Assembly (NCBI GenBank): GCA_902594515.1
Contig: CACJML010000004.1
Span: forward strand, 62,001-126,000
DNA length: 64,000 nt
Source of the DNA: an uncultured SAR86 cluster bacterium
Lineage (GTDB): Bacteria > Pseudomonadota > Gammaproteobacteria > Magnimaribacterales > D2472
Direction: 5' to 3'
Shown here piece after piece: positions 57,266 to 64,000 of this stretch. Numbering within the stretch: the stretch's first letter is position 1; every line of letters begins with the position of its first letter. The position numbers were made by a program, and so were the translations under genes. The notes beneath the pieces are model-generated. The model was not told the origin of the DNA, made no database searches, and was given only the letters and a program-made list of their open reading frames with translations.

Positions 57266-58739
57266 ATATCTCACAACAGTATTAGTTGGAACATTATCGT
57301 TTCTTGCTTTTGCACCATATGACCAAAAGTGGATCCTAGTATTATCCTACTTATATTTGGTTTCGATACTAACTAGTTCTACAACTGAAAACAAATGGTT
57401 GCATATTCTTTTATGGGGATTTGGACTTTGGTTTGCTGGAACTTTTTGGCTAGTAGTGAGTATTCACTATCATGGAAATGTTAACATAGCATTATCCATC
57501 ACTGCATTAATTTTTCTAGGATTTTTACTTTCAAGCATATTCGTGCTCCCTATAATGCTATTTATATACATTAAAAGAATCTCCAACTTTACAAATGTAC
57601 TAATCCTATCTTCAATATTAATATTGCTTGAATCAGCAAGATTTTTTATTTTAGGAGGATTTCCATGGCTGCAACCAGGAGTAATTTTCCTTGATACGAT
57701 ACTTGATTTCTTGCTACCAATAATTGGTGTTATCGGATGCTCATTATTGTTTTATTTAATAGTCTCAGCAGCAGCTCTTAGTTCAAGAAAAGCATATAAG
57801 TTCGGTTTGAGTATTTTATTAATAATTACATTTGCAATACCTTCCCTAACCACAAAATTAGAAATAAATAATTCAAGCGATGAGAATTTAAAATTTGGAA
57901 TAGTTCAGCCTTCTTTTGGACCACGTCAAAAATTTGAAAGTGATTACGGGAAATCAATTGAAGATAGATTAATCAGCTTGAGTTTAGAGAAAGAAGAATT
58001 AGATCTAATTGTTTGGCCTGAATCTCCTTTTCCATACACACTTGAGAGTTCATATGGAAATAAACTTATAAGGAGGCTTGAAGAGAATAATTTGAATGTA
58101 ATTTCAGGTATCTATCAATCTGAACCAACTCCTTCATCAATTAATTATTTTAATACTTTGACGATCTTATCTAGTGAAAAATTATCCGGTTATAAAAAGG
58201 TCAATCTTGTTCCGTTTGGGGAATTTCTGCCATTTGAATCAATTCTTAGGGGTTTAATAGATTTCTTTGATTTACCTATGTCTTTTTTAAAACCTGGAAA
58301 TATAACCAATGAAATTATTCCTTTTAAAAATCATTCCATCTTGCCACTTATTTGCTTTGATACAGCATATATAAACAATTACATTCAAAAGGTTAAGAAA
58401 TCAACAATTATAGTCAATGTAAGCAATGATAGCTGGTTTGGAGAGTCAAATGGTCCTCATCAGCATTTTCAAATTGTAAGATCAAGGGCAAAAGAAATAA
58501 ATAGGTGGATTTTAAGATCTACAACAAGTGGTATATCAGGCATTATTGACAATAAAGGGACAATTGTTGATAAAATAGAGATTAATAAGCAAGGAATTAT
58601 CTCTCATGATGTTCCACAGATAGAAAATAACTCTATTTTTGTAAATTTTGGGTATGATTTAATGAGATATCTCATAATTTCTTGTGCATTTTTTATTATA
58701 ATATTGTTTTTGAGAAAAGTTATAAATGAATATTTATAG
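57231..58739 (+). CDS. lnt: Apolipoprotein N-acyltransferase
   Basis: Adds the third acyl chain to lipoproteins in the inner membrane. About six N-terminal helices precede a nitrilase-like periplasmic domain. The catalytic triad is Glu in WPESPF (about 263), Lys in GYKKVNLVPFGEFLPFE (about 323) and Cys in LICFDTAY (about 374). It has 502 residues, near E. coli (512). The start is read as TTG at 57231, 35 nt inside corC; the true start could lie a few codons later. Clients in this window include LptM and the lipoprotein phosphatase. Confidence 0.93.
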   Translation: MASQLINQRLIKYLTTVLVGTLSFLAFAPYDQKWILVLSYLYLVSILTSSTTENKWLHILLWGFGLWFAGTFWLVVSIHYHGNVNIALSITALIFLGFLLSSIFVLPIMLFIYIKRISNFTNVLILSSILILLESARFFILGGFPWLQPGVIFLDTILDFLLPIIGVIGCSLLFYLIVSAAALSSRKAYKFGLSILLIITFAIPSLTTKLEINNSSDENLKFGIVQPSFGPRQKFESDYGKSIEDRLISLSLEKEELDLIVWPESPFPYTLESSYGNKLIRRLEENNLNVISGIYQSEPTPSSINYFNTLTILSSEKLSGYKKVNLVPFGEFLPFESILRGLIDFFDLPMSFLKPGNITNEIIPFKNHSILPLICFDTAYINNYIQKVKKSTIIVNVSNDSWFGESNGPHQHFQIVRSRAKEINRWILRSTTSGISGIIDNKGTIVDKIEINKQGIISHDVPQIENNSIFVNFGYDLMRYLIISCAFFIIILFLRKVINEYL

Positions 58740-59262
58740 TGCAGCGATAATTCTTATAATACTTTCTGGTTTTGTTAGCGCTAATAAGTCTATTGAAATT
58801 GATATATCTCAGCAAAGACTCTATGTTTATGAGGATAAATCAATTATAGCAAGCTACCCTATATCCAGCTCATCTTTTGGAGAGGGACAAATTGAAAATT
58901 CCTATAAAACACCACTTGGAAAACACAAAATTCTTACTAAAATAGGGACAAATGTTGTAAAAAATACTATTTTTGTTAGTAGAGAAAATATTAATCAGGT
59001 TGCTGAGATAGTGCATGAACGAAATGATAATGAAAACGACTATGTTACATCAAGAATATTGTGGCTTGATGGGCTTGAAGAAGGTCATAATAAAGGGGGA
59101 AACGTAGATTCGTTTAAAAGATATATTTACATTCATGGTACCCATGAAGAAGGCCTTATAGGCGAGAAAGCATCTCATGGCTGTATAAGGATGTTCAATA
59201 ATGATGTTATTGAGCTTTTTTCTTACATTCCCGAAGAGACTGAAGTAAATATAAAAATTTAG
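58726..59262 (+). CDS. L,D-transpeptidase family protein (YkuD domain)
   Basis: Periplasmic YkuD-domain enzyme that crosslinks peptidoglycan or attaches proteins to it. A signal peptide (about residues 1-19) is followed by IEIDISQQRLYVYEDKSIIASYPIS. The active site is HGTHEEGLIGEKASHGCIRM with H151, C153 and R155. It has 178 residues, a minimal one-domain form without LysM. It starts inside the end of lnt (14 nt overlap) and its TAG overlaps the stop of the opposed fadB-like gene. Confidence 0.9.
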   Translation: MNIYSAAIILIILSGFVSANKSIEIDISQQRLYVYEDKSIIASYPISSSSFGEGQIENSYKTPLGKHKILTKIGTNVVKNTIFVSRENINQVAEIVHERNDNENDYVTSRILWLDGLEEGHNKGGNVDSFKRYIYIHGTHEEGLIGEKASHGCIRMFNNDVIELFSYIPEETEVNIKI

Positions 59263-61403
59263 TATTTAACTTCTTGCTTAAATGCTAATTTTTCTTTTTT
59301 GAGCTCGTTCGTTGGCGCATCAGCAAATCTTCCACCATCATTGGCCAATGCAACGAGTAAATCTGCTGGCTTCCAAAAATCTTTATCTTTTTCTGCAAAT
59401 TTATTTATCTTTTCAAGTACTTTATCTAGACCAATTGAATTCGCATAAAACATTGGACCACCTCTCCATATAGGAAAACCATAACCATTGATATAAACGA
59501 TATCCATATCACTTGATCTTTGAGCAACACCTTCTTCTAAAATCTTCGCTCCTTCGTTTACTAAACCGAGAATACATCTATCAACTATTTCTTCATCAGA
59601 AATATCTCTTCTAGTGAAACCATTTTCTTCTGCAACCTTGACATAGATCTCTTCATTTTCTGGTGCTGGGTTAGGGGCACGAGATCCATCAGAATAATTA
59701 TAGAAACCCTTACCATTTTTTTGGCCAAATCTTTCTTGTTCGCATAGTGCATCTGCAATTTTATTGGTAAGAGGTGTCTCAAGTTTTGCAAGTTTTCTAG
59801 CTCTCCACCCTAAATCTAGCCCAACTAAATCCATCATTCTGAAAGGCCCCATATTCATTCCGAAGGATTCAAGTGCAGTATCAACTTGATAAGGTAATGC
59901 TCCTTCTAGTAACAACATATTTGCCTGTTGGGTATAACCAAAAAGCATTCTATTGCCTATAAAACCTGGAGCATTTAAGGACATAACCGCAGCCTTCTTT
60001 ATAATCTTTCCTAACTTCATTATTGTCGCAAGAGTTTCTCTAGATGTTTTCTCTCCTCTTACAATTTCCAACAATCTCATGATATTAGCCGGACTAAAAA
60101 AGTGAGTACCCACTACCTTTTCTGGCCTTTTAGTTACTGATGAAATCGCATCAATATCAAGACCTGAAGTATTACTTGCAAGAATAGCATCGCCCTTAAC
60201 TACATCATCAAGTTTCTTAAATATTTCTTGTTTCAAATCTAGATTTTCATAAACCGCCTCAACCACAATGTCACAGTCTGCTAAATCCTCATAATTGAGT
60301 GATGGTGTAATTAAGCCCATGACACCATCTTTCATTTCTTGTGAAAGTTTCCCACGGTCGACCATCATTTGATAATTTTTTTCTATAACACCTACTCCCC
60401 TTTCTAGGTTCTTCTCATCTTGATCAAGAACAATTACCGGTATACCTGCATTAGCAAAATTCATTGCAATCCCACCACCCATTGTTCCTGAACCAACAAC
60501 ACCGGCAGATCCTATTTTTTGGGTTTCTGTATCTTTAGGAACATCTGATATTTTTCCAGCAGTTCTTTCACCAAAGAATATATGGATCATTGCTTCTCTT
60601 TGAGGATGAAGCAAACACTCTAGAAACAGATCAGATTCTTTCTTGATACCAACATCAAAATCATCTTCTTCAATTGCAGCCTCTACACATTTGATAATTT
60701 GACCAGGTGCAAATTGACCTTTTCTTGATTTAGATGCTATAGCTTTTGCTTCTACCATTACGTTTTCATTGCCACGTGCTTCCAATAATTTTTCATTTAA
60801 GTCTCTTACCTTTGGATGTTGAGTTGTTTCATCAAGCTTTTTATGCAAAAAGTTAATTGCGTCCTCTACTAAATCACCGGTAGAAATGCCATCTAAAATA
60901 CCTTGATCAAGTGCTTTTTTTGCAGGAACTGGCACCCCAGAAAGCATTATTTTAAGTGCTTGTGACGGCCCAACTATTCTTGGTAACCTTTGTGTTCCAC
61001 CTGCACCAGGCAACAAGCCTAAATTAACTTCTGGTAATCCTACAATTGATTTTTCAGTTGCAATTCTGTAATTACAGCATAGAGCTGTCTCTAAACCGCC
61101 ACCTAAAGCAGGCCCATTTATTGCCGCAACAACTGGTTTTTCGCTGTATTCAATGTTTTTTAGTGCAGTATGGAGGTCTGGACCTTCCATTTTTTGACCA
61201 AATTCAGATATATCTGCTCCAGCTATGAATGCATTTCCTGCTCCTTTTAAGACAATACCTCTAACATTTTCATCACTATTTGCTTTATCAAATTGATCAC
61301 AAAGACCAACTCTAACACCGCTGCTTAAAGGGTTTACAGGCGGATTATCAACCTCAAGGATTGCAATATCACCTCGTAATTCGTAGTTAACTGTACCTTT
61401 CAT
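59259..61403 (-). CDS. Bifunctional enoyl-CoA hydratase/3-hydroxyacyl-CoA dehydrogenase
   Basis: Multifunctional beta-oxidation protein of the FadB/FadJ type. The N-terminal crotonase domain (about 1-190) has NAFIAGADISEF, GPALGGGLETALCC and LPEVNLGLLPGAGGTQRLPR. The NAD domain starts near 300 with GSGTMGGGIAMNFANAG, and the 3-hydroxyacyl-CoA dehydrogenase C-terminal domains follow (SSNTSGLDID-like SNTSGLDI, GTHFFSPANIMRLLE, NAPGFIGNRM). It has 714 residues. A thiolase (fadA) gene is not adjacent. AGAGGT precedes the ATG. Confidence 0.93.
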   Translation of the reverse strand: MKGTVNYELRGDIAILEVDNPPVNPLSSGVRVGLCDQFDKANSDENVRGIVLKGAGNAFIAGADISEFGQKMEGPDLHTALKNIEYSEKPVVAAINGPALGGGLETALCCNYRIATEKSIVGLPEVNLGLLPGAGGTQRLPRIVGPSQALKIMLSGVPVPAKKALDQGILDGISTGDLVEDAINFLHKKLDETTQHPKVRDLNEKLLEARGNENVMVEAKAIASKSRKGQFAPGQIIKCVEAAIEEDDFDVGIKKESDLFLECLLHPQREAMIHIFFGERTAGKISDVPKDTETQKIGSAGVVGSGTMGGGIAMNFANAGIPVIVLDQDEKNLERGVGVIEKNYQMMVDRGKLSQEMKDGVMGLITPSLNYEDLADCDIVVEAVYENLDLKQEIFKKLDDVVKGDAILASNTSGLDIDAISSVTKRPEKVVGTHFFSPANIMRLLEIVRGEKTSRETLATIMKLGKIIKKAAVMSLNAPGFIGNRMLFGYTQQANMLLLEGALPYQVDTALESFGMNMGPFRMMDLVGLDLGWRARKLAKLETPLTNKIADALCEQERFGQKNGKGFYNYSDGSRAPNPAPENEEIYVKVAEENGFTRRDISDEEIVDRCILGLVNEGAKILEEGVAQRSSDMDIVYINGYGFPIWRGGPMFYANSIGLDKVLEKINKFAEKDKDFWKPADLLVALANDGGRFADAPTNELKKEKLAFKQEVKY

Positions 61404-61563
61404 TAAATACCTCTTGTTTTATGTAAATTCTCTGAATAGAGATGAAATTATATAGGCATTATTTTGTTAAATATACTGAAAAAACACTATACATATCTTA
61501 ATATTGCTAATTAATTCATAAATTTTATATAGTAAAATTAATTGAAATTATTTATAAATAGTA
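61404..61563. promoter_or_regulatory. fadB-like promoter with a dyad at the start site
   Basis: On the minus strand a TATAAT lies at 61452-61447. A dyad, TCTCT-GAAT-AGAGA (61429-61442), sits where transcription should start, typical of a repressor operator; no clear -35 box is seen. Beyond about 61460 the DNA is very AT-rich and I see no gene up to the small RNA promoter at 61564. Confidence 0.45.
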
Positions 61564-61591
61564 TTGATATTTAAATATAAATACATATAAT
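61564..61591 (+). promoter_or_regulatory. Promoter of the candidate small RNA
   Basis: TTGATA (61564-61569) and a consensus TATAAT (61586-61591) with a 16-nt spacer. Transcription would start near 61598, directly at the first hairpin of the predicted RNA. Confidence 0.65.
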
Positions 61592-61597
61592 AATATG

Positions 61598-61671
61598 AGT
61601 CAGCACTCCTCTCCCCCTATGTATTGCTGACATTCTCTGGAAATAATGGAGGGCTCAATGCCCTCCTTTTT
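61598..61671 (+). ncRNA. Candidate small regulatory RNA, about 74 nt, C-rich loop
   Basis: Between a good promoter and a strong intrinsic terminator lies about 74 nt with no convincing reading frame. The 5' hairpin has a perfect 7-bp stem, GTCAGCA (61599-61605) with TGCTGAC (61625-61631), and a 19-nt pyrimidine-rich loop (61606-61624) containing CTCCTCTCCCCC. A 16-nt linker follows, then the terminator stem. A C/U-rich exposed loop is typical of sRNAs that pair with purine-rich ribosome binding sites. I do not recognise a known family (not 6S, 4.5S/SRP, tmRNA or RNase P). Confidence 0.6.
61648..61671 (+). terminator. Strong intrinsic terminator
   Basis: GGAGGGC (61648-61654), loop TCAAT, GCCCTCC (61660-61666): a perfect 7-bp GC-rich stem followed by five T. 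It is the only convincing Rho-independent terminator I find in the window. Confidence 0.85.
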
Positions 61672-61677
61672 AAAAAA

Positions 61678-61779
61678 ATGAGCAAAAAGCAAAAGAAAAA
61701 AATAATAGAATCTGTTGAAGTACTTACTTTAGTTACTCTGTTTCTTTCAAGTATTTATGCTGTTGCACCTGTAGTATAG
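61678..61779 (+). CDS. Possible small single-helix membrane protein, 33 aa
   Basis: ATG 61678 opens 33 codons: a lysine-rich start (MSKKQKKK) followed by a hydrophobic stretch (about residues 13-33, VEVLTLVTLFLSSIYAVAPVV). The charge pattern fits a cytoplasmic N-terminus and one membrane helix. There is no Shine-Dalgarno, the ORF starts right after the terminator's T-run and ends 9 nt before the peroxidase gene, so it may be a chance ORF in that gene's leader. Confidence 0.25.
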   Translation: MSKKQKKKIIESVEVLTLVTLFLSSIYAVAPVV

Positions 61780-61788
61780 TATTTCTTT

Positions 61789-62331
61789 ATGCGCCTAGTA
61801 TTAGCTTTAATAATATCTTTATGTTTTTTTGGAATCACCCAGTTTGTGAGTGCCTGCTCAGAATTGCTAGACCATGAAATCAGGTTGCTTGATTCTGATG
61901 AAAAGTTAAATCTCTGTGAGTTAACCGGAAAATCTGTTCTTGTTGTAAACGTTGCGAGTAGATGTGGATATACAAATCAATATACTGAGTTACAAAATTT
62001 ATATGAAACTTATTCAGAGAAGGGTTTCACGGTTTTAGGTGTCCCATCAAGAGATTTCTATCAAGAATTTAGAGATGATTCCAAGGTCTCTGAATTTTGT
62101 TCAACTGAATACGGCGTAACATTCCCTATGCTAACGACCAGTAAAGTGAAAGGTTCTAAAGCACTACCATTTTTTAAGAAGCTTGCTGAAGCTTCTGGCA
62201 TGGAACCTAATTGGAATTTTAATAAATACTTAATTTCAAAAGATGGCTCAACTGTAGAGGGCTTTCGATCAAAAGTTAAACCAAGTTCCGAAGAACTAAT
62301 ATATAAAATTAAAACTGACCTTAATAGTTAA
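61789..62331 (+). CDS. Glutathione peroxidase-family protein, exported
   Basis: Thioredoxin-fold peroxidase of the GPx family using Cys instead of Sec: C59 in NVASRCGYTNQYTELQ; the WNF segment (EPNWNFNKYLI) holds the tetrad Trp and Asn. The usual NQF block, with the tetrad Gln, reads RDF here (D89). An N-terminal signal ends in VSAC (C23), so the protein may be a lipoprotein or a secreted form. It has 180 residues. The electron donor could be thioredoxin or glutathione. Its stop shares TTAA with rpiA. Confidence 0.88.
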   Translation: MRLVLALIISLCFFGITQFVSACSELLDHEIRLLDSDEKLNLCELTGKSVLVVNVASRCGYTNQYTELQNLYETYSEKGFTVLGVPSRDFYQEFRDDSKVSEFCSTEYGVTFPMLTTSKVKGSKALPFFKKLAEASGMEPNWNFNKYLISKDGSTVEGFRSKVKPSSEELIYKIKTDLNS

Positions 62332-62963
62332 GCAGTTAGAATCTTGTTAGGTTTTCTGATAGCAAATATCCCATTTTCAACAACACCTGGTATTGAATTT
62401 ATCTGAATTTCCATATCTTTTGGATTTGATAAATCAAGTTTTGAAACGTCAATGATATGATTGTCTTGATCTGTAATGACACCGTTCCTATAAGTTGGAA
62501 TTCCTCCTAGTTTTAAAATTTCTCTTGAAACAAAACTTCTACTTTCGATCAAAACTTCAACAGGAACACCAAAATCTCCTAGACATTCAACATGCTTTGA
62601 TTGATCTACAATACAAATAAACTGATTTGATGCCGAGGCAACCAATTTTTCTCTTGTGTGAGCTCCACCACCGCCCTTAATTAAGTTATGTGATGGATCA
62701 ACTTCATCAGCTCCATCGATATAAAAGTGAATTTCATTTACATCATTAAGACTAAAAATCTCTACATTAAACTCTTTAAGAAGTAGGGTAGAAGCCTCAG
62801 AGCTAGATACGGCACCTTTAAACTGAATGTTACTTTGTTTTAAGATCTCGATGAAGCAATTGACTGTGGATCCGGTTCCAATCCCTAATATAGATTCTTT
62901 ATTTATTTGAGGAGCCATTTCCTCAAACGCCTTTTTAGCAACCTGCACCTTTGCGTCACTCAT
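62328..62963 (-). CDS. rpiA: Ribose-5-phosphate isomerase A
   Basis: Interconverts ribose 5-phosphate and ribulose 5-phosphate. The LGIGTGSTVNCFIE, FYIDGADEVDPSHNLIKGGGGAHTREK and FGVPVEVL segments are all conserved, including the Glu/Lys of the active site. It has 211 residues (E. coli 219). It is divergent from ilvA (33 nt), the E. coli-like rpiA/ilvA neighbourhood seen in many gammaproteobacteria. Confidence 0.96.
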   Translation of the reverse strand: MSDAKVQVAKKAFEEMAPQINKESILGIGTGSTVNCFIEILKQSNIQFKGAVSSSEASTLLLKEFNVEIFSLNDVNEIHFYIDGADEVDPSHNLIKGGGGAHTREKLVASASNQFICIVDQSKHVECLGDFGVPVEVLIESRSFVSREILKLGGIPTYRNGVITDQDNHIIDVSKLDLSNPKDMEIQINSIPGVVENGIFAIRKPNKILTA

Positions 62964-62996
62964 ACTTGTATAATAAACAAAATATTAGCTTTTACT

Positions 62997-64000
62997 ATGC
63001 GTTTAAAAATAAAAAAAACGGGATCATTCAAGCAATCTAAGAAGTATATTGATTTAATTAATCAGGCCACTGTTTATGATACTGCTATTAAGACCCCGAT
63101 TACTTTTGCTAAAAATATTTCTAAGAAATTAGCTAATGACGTTTTCTTAAAAAGGGAGGACTTGCAACCAGTTTTTTCTTTTAAAAATAGAGGTGCTTAC
63201 AACAAGATTTCACAATTGTCTGCATCACAAAAAAAACTAGGAGTTATAGCTGCATCTGCTGGAAATCATGCTCAGGGCGTTGCTAATGCATCACAAAAAT
63301 TAAAGATCCCATGTTTAATTGTTATGCCTGAAACAACTCCAGAAATTAAAATCCAATCCGTACAATCATTTGGCTCAAAAATCCTTTTACATGGTGATAA
63401 CTATAATCAGGCATACAAAAAGGCATCTCAGATTGCTAAGGATAAAGGGATGGAGTTAATTCCTGCCTTTGATGACCCGCTAACTATTGCGGGGCAGGGT
63501 ACGATAGGTAAGGAGATTGAATCCGAGAAAGAAGCTTTTGATGCCGTATTTGTCCCAGTTGGTGGAGGAGGCCTACTAGCAGGTGTATCAGCTTGGATTG
63601 CTCAACATTCACCAAAAACTAAAGTCTATGGTGTAGAAGTAGAAGATTCAGCATGTCTCTTGGAAGCAGTTAAATTTAATAAGCGTGTAAAACTAAGAGA
63701 AGTTGGACTGTTTGCAGACGGTGTAGCTGTTGAACAAATTGGTAAACATACTTTTGAAGTAATTAAAGAGTGTGTAGACGGTGTCATTACTGTGTCAATT
63801 GATGAAGTTTGTGCTGCCGTAAAAGATATATTTGAAGACACCAGAGTTTTATCTGAGCCGGCAGGGGCATTGGCTCTTGCTGGTTTAAAAAAGTACTGTA
63901 AAAAAATTAATAATAAGAAATTAATTGCAATTAGCAGTGGCGCAAATATAAATTTTGAAAGACTCAGCTATATTGTTGAGAGATCTGAAGTAGGTGAAGA
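62997..64000 (+). CDS. ilvA: Threonine ammonia-lyase (threonine deaminase), partial at window end
   Basis: PLP enzyme producing 2-oxobutanoate for isoleucine. The PLP lysine is K63 in PVFSFKNRGAYN (the family usually has PVHSFK). SAGNHAQGVA, the PVGGGGLLAGV phosphate loop and the LSEPAGALALAGL block follow. 334 codons are visible and the reading frame is open at position 64000, so the rest of the catalytic domain and any regulatory ACT-like domains lie outside. ATG 62997 gives an N-terminus about 13 residues ahead of the E. coli-like YIDLI segment. Confidence 0.93.
   Translation, partial: MRLKIKKTGSFKQSKKYIDLINQATVYDTAIKTPITFAKNISKKLANDVFLKREDLQPVFSFKNRGAYNKISQLSASQKKLGVIAASAGNHAQGVANASQKLKIPCLIVMPETTPEIKIQSVQSFGSKILLHGDNYNQAYKKASQIAKDKGMELIPAFDDPLTIAGQGTIGKEIESEKEAFDAVFVPVGGGGLLAGVSAWIAQHSPKTKVYGVEVEDSACLLEAVKFNKRVKLREVGLFADGVAVEQIGKHTFEVIKECVDGVITVSIDEVCAAVKDIFEDTRVLSEPAGALALAGLKKYCKKINNKKLIAISSGANINFERLSYIVERSEVGE

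Noticed and set aside
61595-61630. Eleven-codon leader peptide (MSQHSSPPMYC) with the downstream hairpin as attenuator
   Set aside because: The ATG would precede or coincide with the predicted transcription start, there is no ribosome binding site, no run of regulatory codons and no biosynthetic operon directly downstream.

Overview
The window is a gene-dense piece of a low-GC gammaproteobacterial chromosome. The gene families and gene order are gammaproteobacterial: gyrB-plsC-glycyl-tRNA synthetase-lpxL-trk-fmt-def-tsaC-hemF-aroE follows the Pseudomonas-type origin-proximal order. The cox cluster, polA-engB-cytochrome c4-dsbA, lptM-lysA-dapF-DUF484-xerC-yigB, ubiE-ubiJ-ubiB-tatABC and miaB-phoH-ybeY-corC-lnt are also classic gamma blocks. 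AT-rich codon use, very short intergenic gaps (about 1.5 kb in total by my count), no mobile DNA and no transcription-factor gene suggest a streamlined, probably marine, aerobic heterotroph. A SAR86-like lineage is my best guess, but this is inference.

Layout. 1-12.2 kb: gyrB, plsC, a single-chain glycyl-tRNA synthetase, a lipid A-type acyltransferase, TrkH/TrkA, fmt, def, then purE-tsaC-hemF-aroE-yheV. 12.4-20.6 kb: a complete caa3-type cytochrome c oxidase locus (coxB with fused cytochrome c, coxA, ctaG, coxC, DUF2909, SURF1, a cysteine-free thioredoxin-like protein, ctaA, ctaB, sco). 20.6-25.6 kb: minus-strand operon pckA-gshA-quinone oxidoreductase-lipoprotein phosphatase. 25.7-31.8 kb: dsbB, polA, a COQ4-like protein, engB, cytochrome c4, dsbA, cytochrome c5. 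31.8-36.4 kb: ubiK, yigB, xerC, DUF484, dapF, lysA, lptM. 36.4-39.8 kb: metF-metK-ahcY, led by a SAM-II-like riboswitch. 39.9-46.3 kb: tkt-pgk-fba-dtd-acyl-CoA dehydrogenase-LOG. 46.3-51.1 kb: rsgA-ubiE-ubiJ-ubiB-tatABC. 51.2-59.3 kb: orn, a phoD-like gene, DUF1820, miaB-phoH-ybeY-corC-lnt-L,D-transpeptidase. 59.3-64 kb: a fadB-like gene, a candidate small RNA with the only convincing intrinsic terminator in the window, a glutathione peroxidase, rpiA and the start of ilvA.

The genes support aerobic respiration (ubiquinone synthesis and accessory factors, oxidase and its heme A/copper assembly, cytochromes c4/c5), central carbon flow (pckA, tkt, pgk, fba, rpiA, beta-oxidation), the methionine/SAM cycle and envelope maintenance. 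The points most worth following up are: the SAM-II-like riboswitch on the whole metF-metK-ahcY operon with a visible expression platform; the C-rich-loop sRNA candidate; replacement in place of GlyQS by a one-chain enzyme; a GyrB without the gammaproteobacterial insert; the COQ4-like protein; and the fact that all ten convergent gene pairs overlap or abut, four of them sharing a 4-nt stop-codon overlap.
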